From: Pomphorhynchus laevis
Taxonomy: Eukaryota; Acanthocephala; Palaeacanthocephala; Echinorhynchida; Pomphorhynchidae
Reading direction: 5' to 3'
Length of the DNA stretch: 64,000 nucleotides
Assembly: GCA_012934845.2 (NCBI GenBank)
Contig: WNNJ02002522.1
Location: forward strand, 20,494-84,493
This document shows positions 12,257-23,652 of this stretch, piece after piece. Each line of letters starts with the position of its first letter. Position 1 is the first letter of the stretch. Position numbers and translations under genes: made by a program. The notes below the pieces were generated by a model. It worked only from the letters and a program-made list of their open reading frames with translations, was not told the origin of the DNA and made no database searches.

Positions 12257-12640
12257 TGCTAAACTTTAAAAAACTTTTAAAATGCACATTTGAGTTTTAG
12301 GTGAGAGATTTGTTGCAAATGTAATCAGGTTGGATACGATGAGGTGATAATAAATGTAAAAATGAAGATTAAATCCAAAGGTAACGAGCTTGGTCGTTAA
12401 TGTGGCGAGGTTAATTATCAAAAATTATTAGCATTATGTATGGAATTCCTAAATTATTCATTCCGATATTTTGAATTTTTTAACAAATACAAAAATCAAC
12501 ATATTTTACAAATTGAGGTTATTTTTTAAGAATTAACAAATGCCAGGTTGACGGCGAGCAAGTAGTGACATAGTGTATAAACGGACTGCTAGTATAAATC
12601 ATCTTGCATATTGCATGCTGAGATTCAAAGGTCTCACATG
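12257..12640. other. AT-rich spacer
   Basis: No gene or repeat recognised. Confidence 0.4.
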
Positions 12641-12900
12641 AAAACATCTTGGCATTGCCTCCACTCTCATTTTCGTTTCCTCTCTCATTGTCTCTGCTAG
12701 ATTTATGTCTTATAAATTTGCTGACGACGCATCTAATTTTATTACAAAAGAATTAATTCCTCTATCAGTGTAATTTATCGTCTTGAGAAATTCGATTACC
12801 TCTATTCCACCCACCGCACTCTAAATTGGCTCAATGTTTCCGATCGCATTTCTTACCACCTGCTCTGTATCACTTTGAAAATAATATCAAATAATCACCC
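12640..12900 (+). mobile_element. Possible LINE RT scrap
   Basis: A pyrimidine-rich stretch reads YKFADDASNFITKEL near 12708, which resembles the YADD box and following residues of a LINE RT. Flanking frames are decayed and no second motif is secure, so this is a weak call. Confidence 0.35.
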
Positions 12901-14579
12901 CATTTTCCTATTAGAAAATACTATATTGCCTTATGTCAACTGAAATTTCATTTTGAAGTCATAGCTCCCCATCGTTTATATTTTCCGGTCACCGAACATT
13001 TTTTAGCCTACGTTCTTTCTCAATTGCCATGCGGCGTTTATTTAACAGAACCTTTCAATAAAATATAATAAACATAACCTTTTATTTTTGCCTCGATGGA
13101 TCTTCTAAGCAATCCTGTGTCTTCGTTTCTCGCGTTTCGCTAATAATTTTTTTCATTAAAATTTTTATTTTTGAATTTTTGTCTGGTGCAATCGAAAAAG
13201 TAATTGCCGGATGTGCTGAATATGAAGAACAGGAAGAAAGTATTCGCCTCCTGCAGTTTGTTCTTGTCAAAAATAGAATTGAATTTCACGTAAAACCAGA
13301 TGTGGTTGTTTCAATAATAAATGGCCAATTTTCTATAGCAGTTGATTAATCCAATCAACGTGGTAAATCAACGCGAGAAAGTCCAAAATTACATTAAATT
13401 CTACTGAAACAATTTAATTGTTACAGTATAATAATATAATAATACTTTTACGAATTTTGAACGAATTATTAGTTTTTAAAAACAATTATCTTACAATTAG
13501 GAATGGACAGATAAGTTTCCAATAATGAAGGAATATGCGACAGCAGTCACACATTTAGGGCATCGGACCACGAACTTCAATAAATGTCCAAACGAATGTA
13601 ATTTTTTTGTGAAATTCGAAGAAACATATTGCGCGCTAATGAAATTGAAAAGCATAATTAAGGACATATGACGAACATATCAATATATCGAGAAGTAGCT
13701 ATATCGACATAGCCATGTCGCATGGTAGAGAAACTTGACGTCTCTGTTGCCTACCACTGTTCAAGTAATAATGTGTTGTATATAAAGCAAAACGGTGATC
13801 AAAACCAAAAATAAATGGTGATTGATCATACAGGGCAATAATTTTTCTGATTTCTTATATGTGAATTATTAAATGCCTTTAAGATGACTGAAGGTCTCCA
13901 AAATTAAAACTTAACCAAAAAATAACGATTTTTTTTATTAATTTTAAATTTTGAATTAATATTTTGAATTAACACAGCAAAAATCAAAATCTAATATACC
14001 GTTTTAATCTATTACAATCATCCAATATAAATGGCAATAAAAACGCACTGACATTTTGTTTAAAACACATTTGAAGCACGGAAGAATTGCAATTAAAAAT
14101 ATTTAAGACTTATTAATTCAAATATAATCATTCTTTGGCTATTTATATAAAAGTCAATTTATAGTTAGATTTATTTAAAAAAGCAGAACAGCAATTCTAG
14201 ATAATCTTATTCTCCAACTTTATTTTAGTCTTACAATAGGTAACAAATAAGATTTTAAACCAAAAAAATATAAAAGACGAATAGTCGAATGTATAAAATA
14301 CAAACTTTGTAATTATTCTGTATATAAGCGCAAACTACTTTTAAAGTTAAATCAGCTCATTTGCAGAATTTTAATGTTTTATATTTAAATATATTTTATA
14401 TTTTTTTATTTTTAATCGGATACTAGAAATGCAGTATAAATAAAAAGTCGTATATAACATAAAAATGCTTATCATTTTCTAACTATTTATTTCGTAATTG
14501 TTGAAAGATTTCATATGTATGCCATCAATTTTTAACAATATATGAGTTAAATTTCTTCTATTATTTCATTAGTTCTGAA
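12901..14579. other. AT-rich DNA without recognised gene
   Basis: One short minus-strand open stretch (13082-13270) has no recognisable motif. No RNA gene or transposon core was found. Confidence 0.4.
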
Positions 14580-15010
14580 TGATTCTTCTATTCCTATCGT
14601 AAATCAGCTCTCTTTCCTTGGAGCATATATCGATGACAACCTTTCACTTTGTCCTTTAATTAGCCTTAAAGTTCGATCGTCTCCTTTCCAAGCTCCGCCA
14701 CATTCGTCGAAACGAAACTTATTTTCAATCTTTCTAAAGTTACTATTTATGTTTCAGTGCATGACTACTGCACCAGTCTCCTCATTAACTCTCTAATCAG
14801 TATATTCTCTTTCCTTAACACTGAGTTCGTATCCTTCTATTTCTCCTTATCTTCGATCAAATTTGTCAAAATCTTGCCTAACTTCAATGCCTTAGCATTT
14901 GGCAGTGTGTAACTACTCGTCTGATTATCGTTATTTTTGCCTTTACTATAATGCAATTTGCTCTATTAAACCCTTGACTCGTTATTTTTGCTCTTTATCT
15001 TTTATCAAAT
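14580..15010 (+). mobile_element. L2/CR1-like LINE scrap (after the RT palm)
   Basis: Decayed frames read IPIVNQLSFLGAYIDDNLSL, then LKVRSS and LRHIRRN. They can be aligned with the intact LINE at 27070-27200 (PIVDNLVFLGFHFDNRLSL, VRSS, LRQVRR). It is therefore an older relative of the L2/CR1-like LINE in this window, 5'-truncated and disrupted. Confidence 0.6.
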
Positions 15011-15145
15011 AATTTGTTTCTAGTGGCTGTTCCAAGATATTCAACAAACTTACTCGTCGAAATTTATAAAAATTCATTTTTTATATTTAAACATTTATTC
15101 TGACCTTTGTTTGTATAATATTTATAAAATTTGTATAAATCCAAT

Positions 15146-15215
15146 CAGCTAACTGAGTCTACGTATTTTTATTATTTATAAATTAAAAATAATGATGAAT
15201 AAAATTTAAAAAATG
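15146..15215. repeat. Copy of the CAGCTAACTGAGTCTACGTA repeat family
   Basis: Starts with the family's 20-bp signature and continues with an AT-rich tail resembling the copies at 61616, 62148 and 63528. Confidence 0.6.
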
Positions 15216-15899
15216 CTTTTTCGTAAATGCGTTTTTGTTAAATTTATATAAAGATTTAGATATAAAATTAATGCATAATGCTATATAATTTATAGTTATA
15301 TTTAGATATATTTATATTTAATTTTCTCTATATTTTTATATGTGAAGATTTATAAAATTAATATAGAAATTTTATATAAAATCTTTTAAAAATACTTTTA
15401 ATTTCAAAGCTTATAATATCTGGAAGAATATTACCCTTGTACTTGAAACAATAATTAATCGACAATATTTTAGTTTTGAATAATTTATCATTAAAAATTA
15501 GTCATTTAAATTCTCTTATAAACTTTAATAAACAAATGGGTTTAAAAATTAATTAGTTTTAATTGATAAAATTGTATTTTTAGAAATAACAATAGCCTAT
15601 AAAAAAACAATGATGTTTCATAGTTATGTATATAAAGAAACAATGATTGAACACTAGTTTTAGCAATGATTAACCACGGTCATTATTTTTTTAAATTTAA
15701 TAAAACTGTCGTTCACTTTGGTTTAATTTACTTCTTGTTCTAATACTTTAATTATTTTCAAATTAAAAAATATAAAAATAAATAAATGATACTTTTGCAT
15801 GCTTAAAAAAATAACATCCATTGTACAAAATTATCAGTCTTAAACCATTCTATTAGAAAAACTTCGCTACAGCAAAAATAATCCACAATCCAACAATTA
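15216..15899. other. AT-rich spacer
   Basis: Very AT-rich, with no gene recognised. Confidence 0.4.
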
Positions 15900-18760
15900 A
15901 AAAGGTAAGTTTGGATGATTATGATAAAATCTCTTCCCTGCCGACGACGTTAACTCAACTGCAGCTTCAGGTTAGTAATAACATTACTCTAGAATATATT
16001 ACGATAAGGAAGAGCTTCCTCCAATCAAAAAACTGCCAAATTTATTGATAATAACTGCCTCAATTCTGATTGCTCGGAATCAATTATTCAATACATTTTT
16101 ACGCCCCTTCACTGTTGGATACAAAGACAGTTATATTCAACTCTGCTCGAGTTATTGCCAACACCTATAAAGTCTCTTTTGTCTGCTATGATGTGGCGAC
16201 GGAGTATATCAACTTCTTTTAAGCTAACCTTTCTGATAAAGGATCTTTCATATACAGACCTATTCTGACTTAAATCAAAATAACTAATATTTTACCGTAA
16301 CTCGACGAATATGAATATCGTCGAGTTATCGACGCTGGATTTATCGTCACTGGATATCTAACTGCCACCGATCACTGTCCTGTGGAGATTGTGGATCGCA
16401 AGATGCTTGTAATGGTTCCGACGCTTGCAAAGAGCCCCCGCAATGCAGTAACTGCGGGCTCGATCATCCGGAATGGTCGATGAAGGGCGCCCAGTTCAAA
16501 GCATACATCAAATAGTATATGACACAAAAAGTCGTTTCGAATTCTACTTCTATTGATACAAAATATCGAATTTTAAAGAAGTTGCCATGCAGGGCCCTCG
16601 CATGGAAAGGTTAAGTGGCCTCACTGCTGGGGCTGGGGTAGAAAGGACAACCTTCCCTCCTCTGTACCCAACTAGAGGGTCTAGCTACTATTTCTAGTGA
16701 TACTCATGCAATGGTAAGTAGTCACCGAACATCATTCAGCGGAACTCGGGAGGTGCTTCTGCCGTTAGCCTTCTATCTGGTCGAGATGCGGATGTTATAG
16801 TCCTTCAGGAGACTAAATCTATCCGGAACCTTGGGACATTGCTCGATTTATCCCAAAGCACATAACCAACCACTATACTCTTTATATAACCCCTCCTCAC
16901 TTCTCTTCATCTCGAGGTCTTCTAAGAGTCATTTAAGATCTTCACTTTTACTGAAATATTCTTGTCCAGCCCTATTTTGTTTAGCGATAACACTCTGGAA
17001 TGATAGTAAACGTATCATCTTAGCTAACATATATATTCGGCCGGGTGAGATTCACAATAACCGCGACTTCCTGGATCGTATGTTAGGTAGCGGCTATGAC
17101 ATGTTACTCGGTGACTTCAACGGCACAACTGTTCATTGGATTAATACTGCTCTCCGCAGAGCCAGGAACGAATATCTTATTCACAAACCACCGCCCCCAC
17201 CTTTCAATGCACAAAAACAAATTCTCTCCTCGACATACTACCGCTACATGAAAAGTGGTTGTTAAAGCTTTTTTGTATTGAGCAGTCGCGCCAACAGTTG
17301 TGCACATCACACGACCTACTACGTTAGCGGATAAAGGAAGATATGTTGCTAATGCTAAGAAGAAGGTACTACTTTGATTCAATCAGAGTGGCCTTCTTTG
17401 AGGCAGCTATTCGACTCTTTCCTATTTTAGGAAATGCGAGTCTGACCCAAATTAATTTCTACCTCACTTTGCAAGCGACCGCAACACTTTCGACCACCTA
17501 TAATGGTCGAATATTCAATCCCACTCCGACAAAGCTCAAGGTCCTTGCAAAAATGCTACACCTTCCCAATTACTTTGTTTTCTTCAGATAGGCCCTCTCG
17601 AAAGAATACTGGAGCTCTAGATAAAGGATCCACCTGAGTAGGGATATGGTGAGCATTGCTCGGATTAGTCCATCTCACTCTTCCTTTTGGAAGATATTCA
17701 AGAAGGAGAAGTTTGTTTGCTGGAAAGAGAGGGCATCAGGCTGGATCGGTAACATACGTCTTGATAAAGTTCTTGAGAAGTCACTATCCTTACACAATTA
17801 TGGAGCCACTCAATCTCCCCAACCATTACCACCTTGGGGTGACTTCAGGAGTAAGGACATATCTGTTACAGATATCCTAAATTCCTGAGGGCCACTACCG
17901 GGTACCTAAAAAACCCATGCGCCACTCTCCACTCATGTCTGTTAGCGTTTGATAAACAGTCAGAGTAAAGAGGTCGCAATTACAATGCCTTTAGCCACAC
18001 CTTCCGACATACCAGTATAAACATCAGCCGAAGAGTATTTTTAGTAAAGAAGGCATCTATTATATGTCCTAAGGATATGTCCTAAGGATAGTTTGATTCA
18101 AAACTCCCTCATCTCCATCTACGAAAAAGCTCTTGAGCGTAGAATCCAGGCCCATCTATGTAGGTATAATTAATTCCCACCAGGTTTTCATTGATGTGTA
18201 AAATGTCGCTCGGTTATTTTAGCTATTGGTGAAGTGTATCGGTTTTGCCGACATAACAGTCATCAGCTTGCTATGTCGGTTTTTCTTGACTGTTCCGATG
18301 CCTTTAACCATATATCCATTCCTTTTGTTATCTCTTCTCTAAGGTCCCTCGGTTTGCCTGCGAGAATTGTTTATAGGGTGGAGATTTTGCTGTATTCCAA
18401 GCGATCTCCTATGAAGATGACCCTGATGCACGTCAGTTCTACCCTATTTCTGGTGTACCTCAAGGCTCCCCGCTTTCTCTTATTTTATACCTTGCTGCCT
18501 CCATTGTACTTCAAAAACTTTTTAAACGTGATCATCATCTAGTGGTATACGCTTATGATACCACATCCCTGTTTCCTGGACACATATGTAAATATGTAGT
18601 CTGGAGCATCAACCGCTTCTTTTTAAGGTTAAATGACCAGCTACCCCATCCAATTTTATTCTCAACTCGGCTAAATCGCAGATGGAAGTCTTAAATGGCA
18701 CGAGATTAGTCTTCTCAGCTCTCCTCTGTTTTGCAGAATCAACCACTCCTAGTCTTAACA
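15900..18760 (+). mobile_element. Decayed LINE with gag-type zinc knuckles, EN and RT
   Basis: The ORF1 remnant at about 16140-16520 ends in a Cys/His cluster (PPQCSNCGLDHPEWSMKG, preceded by C-x2-C pairs), as in the gag-like ORF1 of I/Jockey/R1-type LINEs. EN remnants follow: DVIVLQETKS (about 16795), LANIYIRPGE (17020) and MLLGDFNG (17100), the last being the conserved GDFN box. RT remnants at 18234-18570 include SVFLDCSDAFNHI, LGLPARIVYRVEI, a GVPQGSPLS-like block and VVYAYDTTSLF (a decayed YADD). Many stops and frameshifts. A minus-strand relative lies at 53040-53480. Confidence 0.65.
18234..18542 (+). pseudogene. LINE RT palm fragment
   Basis: 102 codons containing FLDCSDAFNHI (RT motif with the catalytic D) and SLGLPARIVYRVEILLYSKR. 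The following GVPQGS block lies in another frame. It is part of the element at 15900-18760. Confidence 0.6.
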
Positions 18761-18824
18761 TATTAAGTAAGATATCATATTAAGTAAGATGTTAAAAAAA
18801 GAATTGATTATTAAAGTACTTACA
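18759..18824. repeat. Short tandem ATATTAAGTAAGAT and spacer before the next LINE
   Basis: ATATTAAGTAAGAT occurs twice in tandem (about 18759-18792), just left of the 5' repeats of the following LINE. It could be a by-product of integration. Confidence 0.4.
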
Positions 18825-18904
18825 ATTATTCCTGTCAGTTCCAGATTATTCCTGTCAGTTCCAGATTATTCCTGTCAGTTCCAGATTATTCCTGTCAGTT
18901 CCGC
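18825..18904 (+). repeat. Four tandem 20-bp units, 5' end of the L2/CR1-like LINE
   Basis: The unit ATTATTCCTGTCAGTTCCAG is repeated four times head to tail, the last unit changing its final two bases. It lies about 45 bp before the ORF1 start. Tandem monomers in LINE 5' UTRs can act as internal promoter units; that role here is inference. Confidence 0.85.
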
Positions 18905-19102
18905 TCGCTACGCTCGCGGATTGAGCTCAATCTATCGATAAAAGGTTATGCCTAAAAAAGCGCGATCTCAGATCCCTGTTCCTGATCAACAATCTTCCAC
19001 ATCTAAATGCAATGATGGTTATACCAGCTTTGAAGTTGGATGTGATTCCAAAGATTGCGATGTATGGACACTTGTTCGTGTTAAAATATCCGACCACTCA
19101 GT

Positions 19103-19294
19103 TGTTGTGTTTTCAGACATTGCAAAGCAAACGCTAACGTTTTTTAATTTTTAGTACAAACAAAACACCAGCGTTCAGAAACAGTCGCTATCCGACATAT
19201 ATAGTCAAAATACAAAGGCATACCGCCAAGCACATTGCTGCCAGTGATAATCGTCATTGCCATACATTTGCAGTGTGTTCGTTCATACACAACA
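19103..19294 (-). repeat. LTR (3' in element orientation), 192 bp
   Basis: Begins TGTTGTG and ends CACAACA on the plus strand, a short inverted terminus. It reads identical to 23461-23652. Confidence 0.95.
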
Positions 19295-19323
19295 TTCCTC
19301 TTCCCCATATAAATGTGGTCTTT

Positions 19324-22300
19324 TTAGTACGCCACATTCCAGCCATATCGAACAGGTACTTTACGGACTCTTTCTGATCGTCTAGGTAATTGGCGATGGC
19401 AATTATCATGTTCAAGATTTTTTTCATCCGCCGAATTCGTAATGGTAAGTGGACTTTGATCACTAGTTATCTCAATCCGCTGTGACAATGTTGAATTCAT
19501 TTTCTCTTGATCATTGTCTGCATCATTGGTAATTTCTCGATTCTCTATACCTTCTCCTTTACGAAGCATATCGGCGTGTAATCTGTAGTTTTGATCAGCG
19601 TTGCTCACGACATACGATGTCCAGTTTGAGCGCTTTTCTATTTCCCCCGCCGACCACGGTTCGTTACTTTTCTGCCGATACCACACCTTTTCTCCTGAAT
19701 AAAACTCCCTCGGTTTGGATTTCTTATCGAAATGTATTTTGTTATTTGCTTGATAACCTTCAAGTGTAGAACGTAGATTCGGTTTCAAACGATCAAATAA
19801 GGTAGTCAAACGATGACCGGTAAAGACAATTGATGGTGGTTTTCCTGTGGCACTGTGCGGTGTGTTTCTATACGACAATAAGAATTGCTGCAATCGCTTT
19901 GGACGATCGTGTATATTGTAAGGTCTGATCACTTTATTCTTTAGTACTTGAATAAACCTCTCCGCTAAACCGTTTGATCTTGGGTGATACGGAGATACTC
20001 TTACATGCTTTACTCCATTAGACTGCAAAAAATTCGCGAATTCGGAAGACTGAAACGGGGGACCATTGTCTGATACCAGCTCTTCCGGAACCCCATTTCT
20101 GGCAAATATTTCTCTTAATACCTTTATTGTTGAGTGAGCACTTGTACATTGCATCTTAATAACCTCTGGCCATTTTGATAGAGCACACTGAACCACAAAG
20201 TAATACTCCTGTTGGGATGGTCCGGCGAAATCTACGTGAATCCTAGTCCATATATCGCTGGGTACAGGCCAATTGTGAAGTGGATGGTTAGGTTCGTTAT
20301 TCCGGAAACGCTGACAATCGTTACAATTTTGTACTGAGCGCTCGATATCAGCATCCAATCCAGGCCACCATACGTAATATCGTGATAAGGACTTCATAGC
20401 CACAATTCCCGGATGGCCTGCATGCAAAGCTCGCAAAACTGTCTCCCGTAGACTCGTCGGAATTAATACACGCGCTCCTAAAAGCAAAATTCCATTTTCA
20501 AATGATAACTCATTGCGTCTTGTGCTGTAATAATGAATGTTCGAGTCTGTAACTTTGTTTGGCCAACCGATCGACACATATTGCGTCACCTTTTTTAGAA
20601 TCAAATCTTGTTTCGTAGCTTCGCGAATAGCTGTTGCGGATAATAAAGGTGTGTCCTCACATAACAAATTCACACAGATATCATTTGTTCCCGACGTTTC
20701 TGCACAGTCAAGGCCTTGACATGGAAATCTGGAGAGGACATCGGCAATTATGTTATCTTTTCCTGGAATGCATTCGAGTTCGTAGTCGAATTGACTCAAC
20801 AACAATGCCCATCTGACTAAACGCTGATTCGCGATCTTTGGCAAATTACGTTGATTTCCGAATATGTATTTCAAAGGTTTGTGATCAGTGATGAGTACGA
20901 ACTTTCTACCTAATAGAAAATATCGAAACTTATTGACACCGAATATAAGTGCAAGTGCCTCCCGGTCGATTTGCGAGTAATTTATTTCCGCGCTGCTCAA
21001 TTTTCTTGATGCGTATGCAATCGGCAGATAACGGTTGTTTTTAGTTTCTTGAAGCAGTACGGCTCCTAAGCCTCTCTCACAAGCATCACAATACAGCTTC
21101 AGGTTACTCTTCCCATCATATGGTATTAAAATTTTCGGTTTTAGCATACTTTGCTTGACCAATTCAAATTGGCTTTGATGCCGATCTGTCCAGTTCCAAT
21201 TCGCTCGTACACCCGTTAACGAATACAAGTCAGCACACTGCGACCGCAAATGAGGAATAAAACGTTCAAGGAACCCTATGGTTCCCAAGAACGTTCGCAG
21301 TTCTTTAGGATTTGACGGTGGACAAATATTTTGAATAGTATCAACTTTCTCTGGATCAACTTTTACCATTCCTTTATCTAACACGTGTCCCAGAAATTTG
21401 ACTTGTTCTTGAAGAAATAAACACTTTTCACGTTTAACTCGTATTCCCGCATTCAATAATCTTGTCATTACACTTCGAAGTCTGTCTATATGTTCTGAAC
21501 GTGTTTCACCTGCAACTACAACATCATCCAGATAAACTGCGACGCCCGGAATCGTACCGAGTAATTGATTCATATAACGCTGGAACAAAATTGGTGCAAT
21601 GGATAACCCAAATGGTAATCGACGATATTGATAATATCCGAAGGGTGTCGATATGGTCAAATACTTTCGAGAGTCTTGATGAACTTTCATTTGTGAATAC
21701 GCATCCTTTAAATCCAATACTGAATACAAGGTGCCTCCTGCGATTTTGCTCAGTATCTCCTCAAATGTCGGTAATTCGAAACAATCACAATTCAGATACG
21801 GATTAATTGTCGCCTTGAAGTCAGCGCAAAGTCTTATTGAGTTATCCTTCTTGAGCACAGAAACAATTGGACTCGCCCATTCAATATAATTACAGTTTGA
21901 ATCAACTTGCTCTAATGTTCCATTCGATAAAAGGCGCTTTAACTCTTCTTCGATTTTTGGCTTTAATGGCAGTGGTACGCGACGAGCCGGAATGCATCGT
22001 GCAATAGCCGATGGATCAACTTGTAACTTTATCTCCAAATCCTTAATGTTCCCAAGATCTTCATTGAATAACTCCTTAAATCTGAGTAACATGTGGTTTA
22101 AATCGGATGCACCTTGTTGATTTAAATTTAACTGATTGATAGCTCGTGGGCGGGATCTTACTTGACGTGGCAAGGACATGTTAAATGCTTCTATCCACGG
22201 TTGTCCAAACAAGCTCTTTTCTGTTTCGTATACGACCTCGACATTCAACAATTTGGCTACATTATCTAGTTCTACAGTCACTTGACATTGACCTATGCTC

Positions 22301-23478
22301 TTTATCAACCCTCCACCAAAACTTCTCAGCCATCTTCCCGCTCTTAGCTCAGGCGAACCACAACTTGACCATGTTTTTTGAGATATTACAGACAACATTG
22401 CTCCCGTATCAAACTCCATTTCCACTTGAACTCCGTTTATTCTCACTTCCAATGTCGGTCCCAGGATATGGTCCCTTCGACAAACGTTTTGAATTTCGAG
22501 AAAAGCCAACTCTACAGCCTTATTATCACCATTCTCGTCTGATATCAACTGATGAATATTTTGTAGTGCTACCTTGCAGCATCGACGAATATGACCTATC
22601 TTACCACAACGGTGACATTTTACGTTCTTAGCCCAACACTGTTGCTCATTTACGTGATTTGAACCATTACATCGTGTACAACGAGGCATGGAATTTTTAT
22701 TCCATTGTGATCGACGTCCAGCACTTAATTTATTAACATGCGAAATTTCAACATCCTTTTTCGAGTCATTTGCATAATTCGAGCTGGTTTCCGTCGCTAA
22801 CAAGTGCTTAGTAGCTTGTGTCATTTCCCAATTAGAAGCAATCCTAATTACATCGTCTAACGTAGGATTGTCTAATCGTAATAGACTCATACGTATTTCC
22901 TCGATTGGAGTATATGCAATTACCAGATCTCTCAATCTGTCGTCGATTGCTTGCTGTTCGGTTTGAATGGATTGATCGAAAAACGAACACTTACTAGCCA
23001 GGCCCCTTGCTTCCGCTATCCAATCTTTATGTGACTGATTGGCTTTTTGTCGACATTGCGTAAATTCGAATCTGGCTGCAACTATATGCATCGGCTTTTT
23101 AAAATGACGATCGAGTTCCTTAATAATCATCTCGAAAGTAATGTCCTCTTTTTCGAAAGACGGAATCAATTGTCCAACCAAGCGAAAAATTTCTTGACCA
23201 CAACTGGACAGTAAGAATTGTTTTTGTCGCATCTGTGAATCAACTCTGTGCATGCCCAAAAAATTCTTCAGTTGAATCCCGTAATCAATCCACTTATCGT
23301 GATCTGCATTGAAATGCTGAAACGCCGGTATATTGCAATCCTTATTGGGATTTTCACGATTTTGCAGACTTTCCATCAACTTCGTCAATGTACGTTGTTG
23401 TTCCCATACAATTTTCATAATGTCGTTCGACGAAAATTTTGAACCACCCTCGTCGCCAATTGTTGTGTTTTCAGACAT
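19324..23478 (-). CDS. Gag-pol polyprotein of the Gypsy/Mag-type element
   Basis: A single 1384-codon frame. The parts in order are: gag; a double zinc knuckle (CTRCNGSNHVNEQQC, then CHRCGKIGHIRRCC, about residues 265-305); an aspartic protease with EFDTGAMLSVIS (about 355); RT with LYSVLDLKDAYSQM and VYLDDVVVAG (about 480-680); RNase H with LYCDACERGLGAVLL (about 770); and integrase with an HHCC zinc region (HAGHPG, CNDCQRF) and catalytic blocks HVDFAGP and VSDNGPPF (about 950-1200). RT and integrase copy the RNA and insert the DNA. Gag and pol are fused in one frame with no frameshift site. No envelope gene and no chromodomain were recognised. Confidence 0.9.
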   Translation of the reverse strand: MSENTTIGDEGGSKFSSNDIMKIVWEQQRTLTKLMESLQNRENPNKDCNIPAFQHFNADHDKWIDYGIQLKNFLGMHRVDSQMRQKQFLLSSCGQEIFRLVGQLIPSFEKEDITFEMIIKELDRHFKKPMHIVAARFEFTQCRQKANQSHKDWIAEARGLASKCSFFDQSIQTEQQAIDDRLRDLVIAYTPIEEIRMSLLRLDNPTLDDVIRIASNWEMTQATKHLLATETSSNYANDSKKDVEISHVNKLSAGRRSQWNKNSMPRCTRCNGSNHVNEQQCWAKNVKCHRCGKIGHIRRCCKVALQNIHQLISDENGDNKAVELAFLEIQNVCRRDHILGPTLEVRINGVQVEMEFDTGAMLSVISQKTWSSCGSPELRAGRWLRSFGGGLIKSIGQCQVTVELDNVAKLLNVEVVYETEKSLFGQPWIEAFNMSLPRQVRSRPRAINQLNLNQQGASDLNHMLLRFKELFNEDLGNIKDLEIKLQVDPSAIARCIPARRVPLPLKPKIEEELKRLLSNGTLEQVDSNCNYIEWASPIVSVLKKDNSIRLCADFKATINPYLNCDCFELPTFEEILSKIAGGTLYSVLDLKDAYSQMKVHQDSRKYLTISTPFGYYQYRRLPFGLSIAPILFQRYMNQLLGTIPGVAVYLDDVVVAGETRSEHIDRLRSVMTRLLNAGIRVKREKCLFLQEQVKFLGHVLDKGMVKVDPEKVDTIQNICPPSNPKELRTFLGTIGFLERFIPHLRSQCADLYSLTGVRANWNWTDRHQSQFELVKQSMLKPKILIPYDGKSNLKLYCDACERGLGAVLLQETKNNRYLPIAYASRKLSSAEINYSQIDREALALIFGVNKFRYFLLGRKFVLITDHKPLKYIFGNQRNLPKIANQRLVRWALLLSQFDYELECIPGKDNIIADVLSRFPCQGLDCAETSGTNDICVNLLCEDTPLLSATAIREATKQDLILKKVTQYVSIGWPNKVTDSNIHYYSTRRNELSFENGILLLGARVLIPTSLRETVLRALHAGHPGIVAMKSLSRYYVWWPGLDADIERSVQNCNDCQRFRNNEPNHPLHNWPVPSDIWTRIHVDFAGPSQQEYYFVVQCALSKWPEVIKMQCTSAHSTIKVLREIFARNGVPEELVSDNGPPFQSSEFANFLQSNGVKHVRVSPYHPRSNGLAERFIQVLKNKVIRPYNIHDRPKRLQQFLLSYRNTPHSATGKPPSIVFTGHRLTTLFDRLKPNLRSTLEGYQANNKIHFDKKSKPREFYSGEKVWYRQKSNEPWSAGEIEKRSNWTSYVVSNADQNYRLHADMLRKGEGIENREITNDADNDQEKMNSTLSQRIEITSDQSPLTITNSADEKNLEHDNCHRQLPRRSERVRKVPVRYGWNVAY

Positions 23479-23652
23479 TGCAAAGCAAACGCTAACGTTT
23501 TTTAATTTTTAGTACAAACAAAACACCAGCGTTCAGAAACAGTCGCTATCCGACATATATAGTCAAAATACAAAGGCATACCGCCAAGCACATTGCTGCC
23601 AGTGATAATCGTCATTGCCATACATTTGCAGTGTGTTCGTTCATACACAACA
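23461..23652 (-). repeat. LTR (5' in element orientation), 192 bp
   Basis: Partner of 19103-19294. The start codon of the gag-pol frame (23478-23476) lies within this LTR, 18 nt from its inner end. Confidence 0.95.

Larger units (their letters stand above)
19103..23652 (-). mobile_element. Gypsy/Mag-type LTR retrotransposon, looks whole
   Basis: 4550 bp on the minus strand with two 192-bp LTRs that read as identical, TG...CA ends, and a 5-bp target duplication TCAGT (19098-19102 and 23653-23657). Next to the 5' LTR, separated by 2 nt, is a 15-bp primer-binding site, TGGCGACGAGGGTGG, which matches the 3' end of animal tRNA-Ser as I recall it. A purine tract GGGGAAGAGGA (19305-19295) abuts the 3' LTR. 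One long gag-pol frame fills the interior, with no break visible. Identical LTRs imply a very recent insertion. It lies inside ORF1 of the LINE at 18825-27785. Confidence 0.9.

Noticed and set aside
22185-22631. 148-codon plus-strand frame opposite the Gypsy gag-pol
   Set aside because: Shadow of the minus-strand coding sequence; no recognisable domain.
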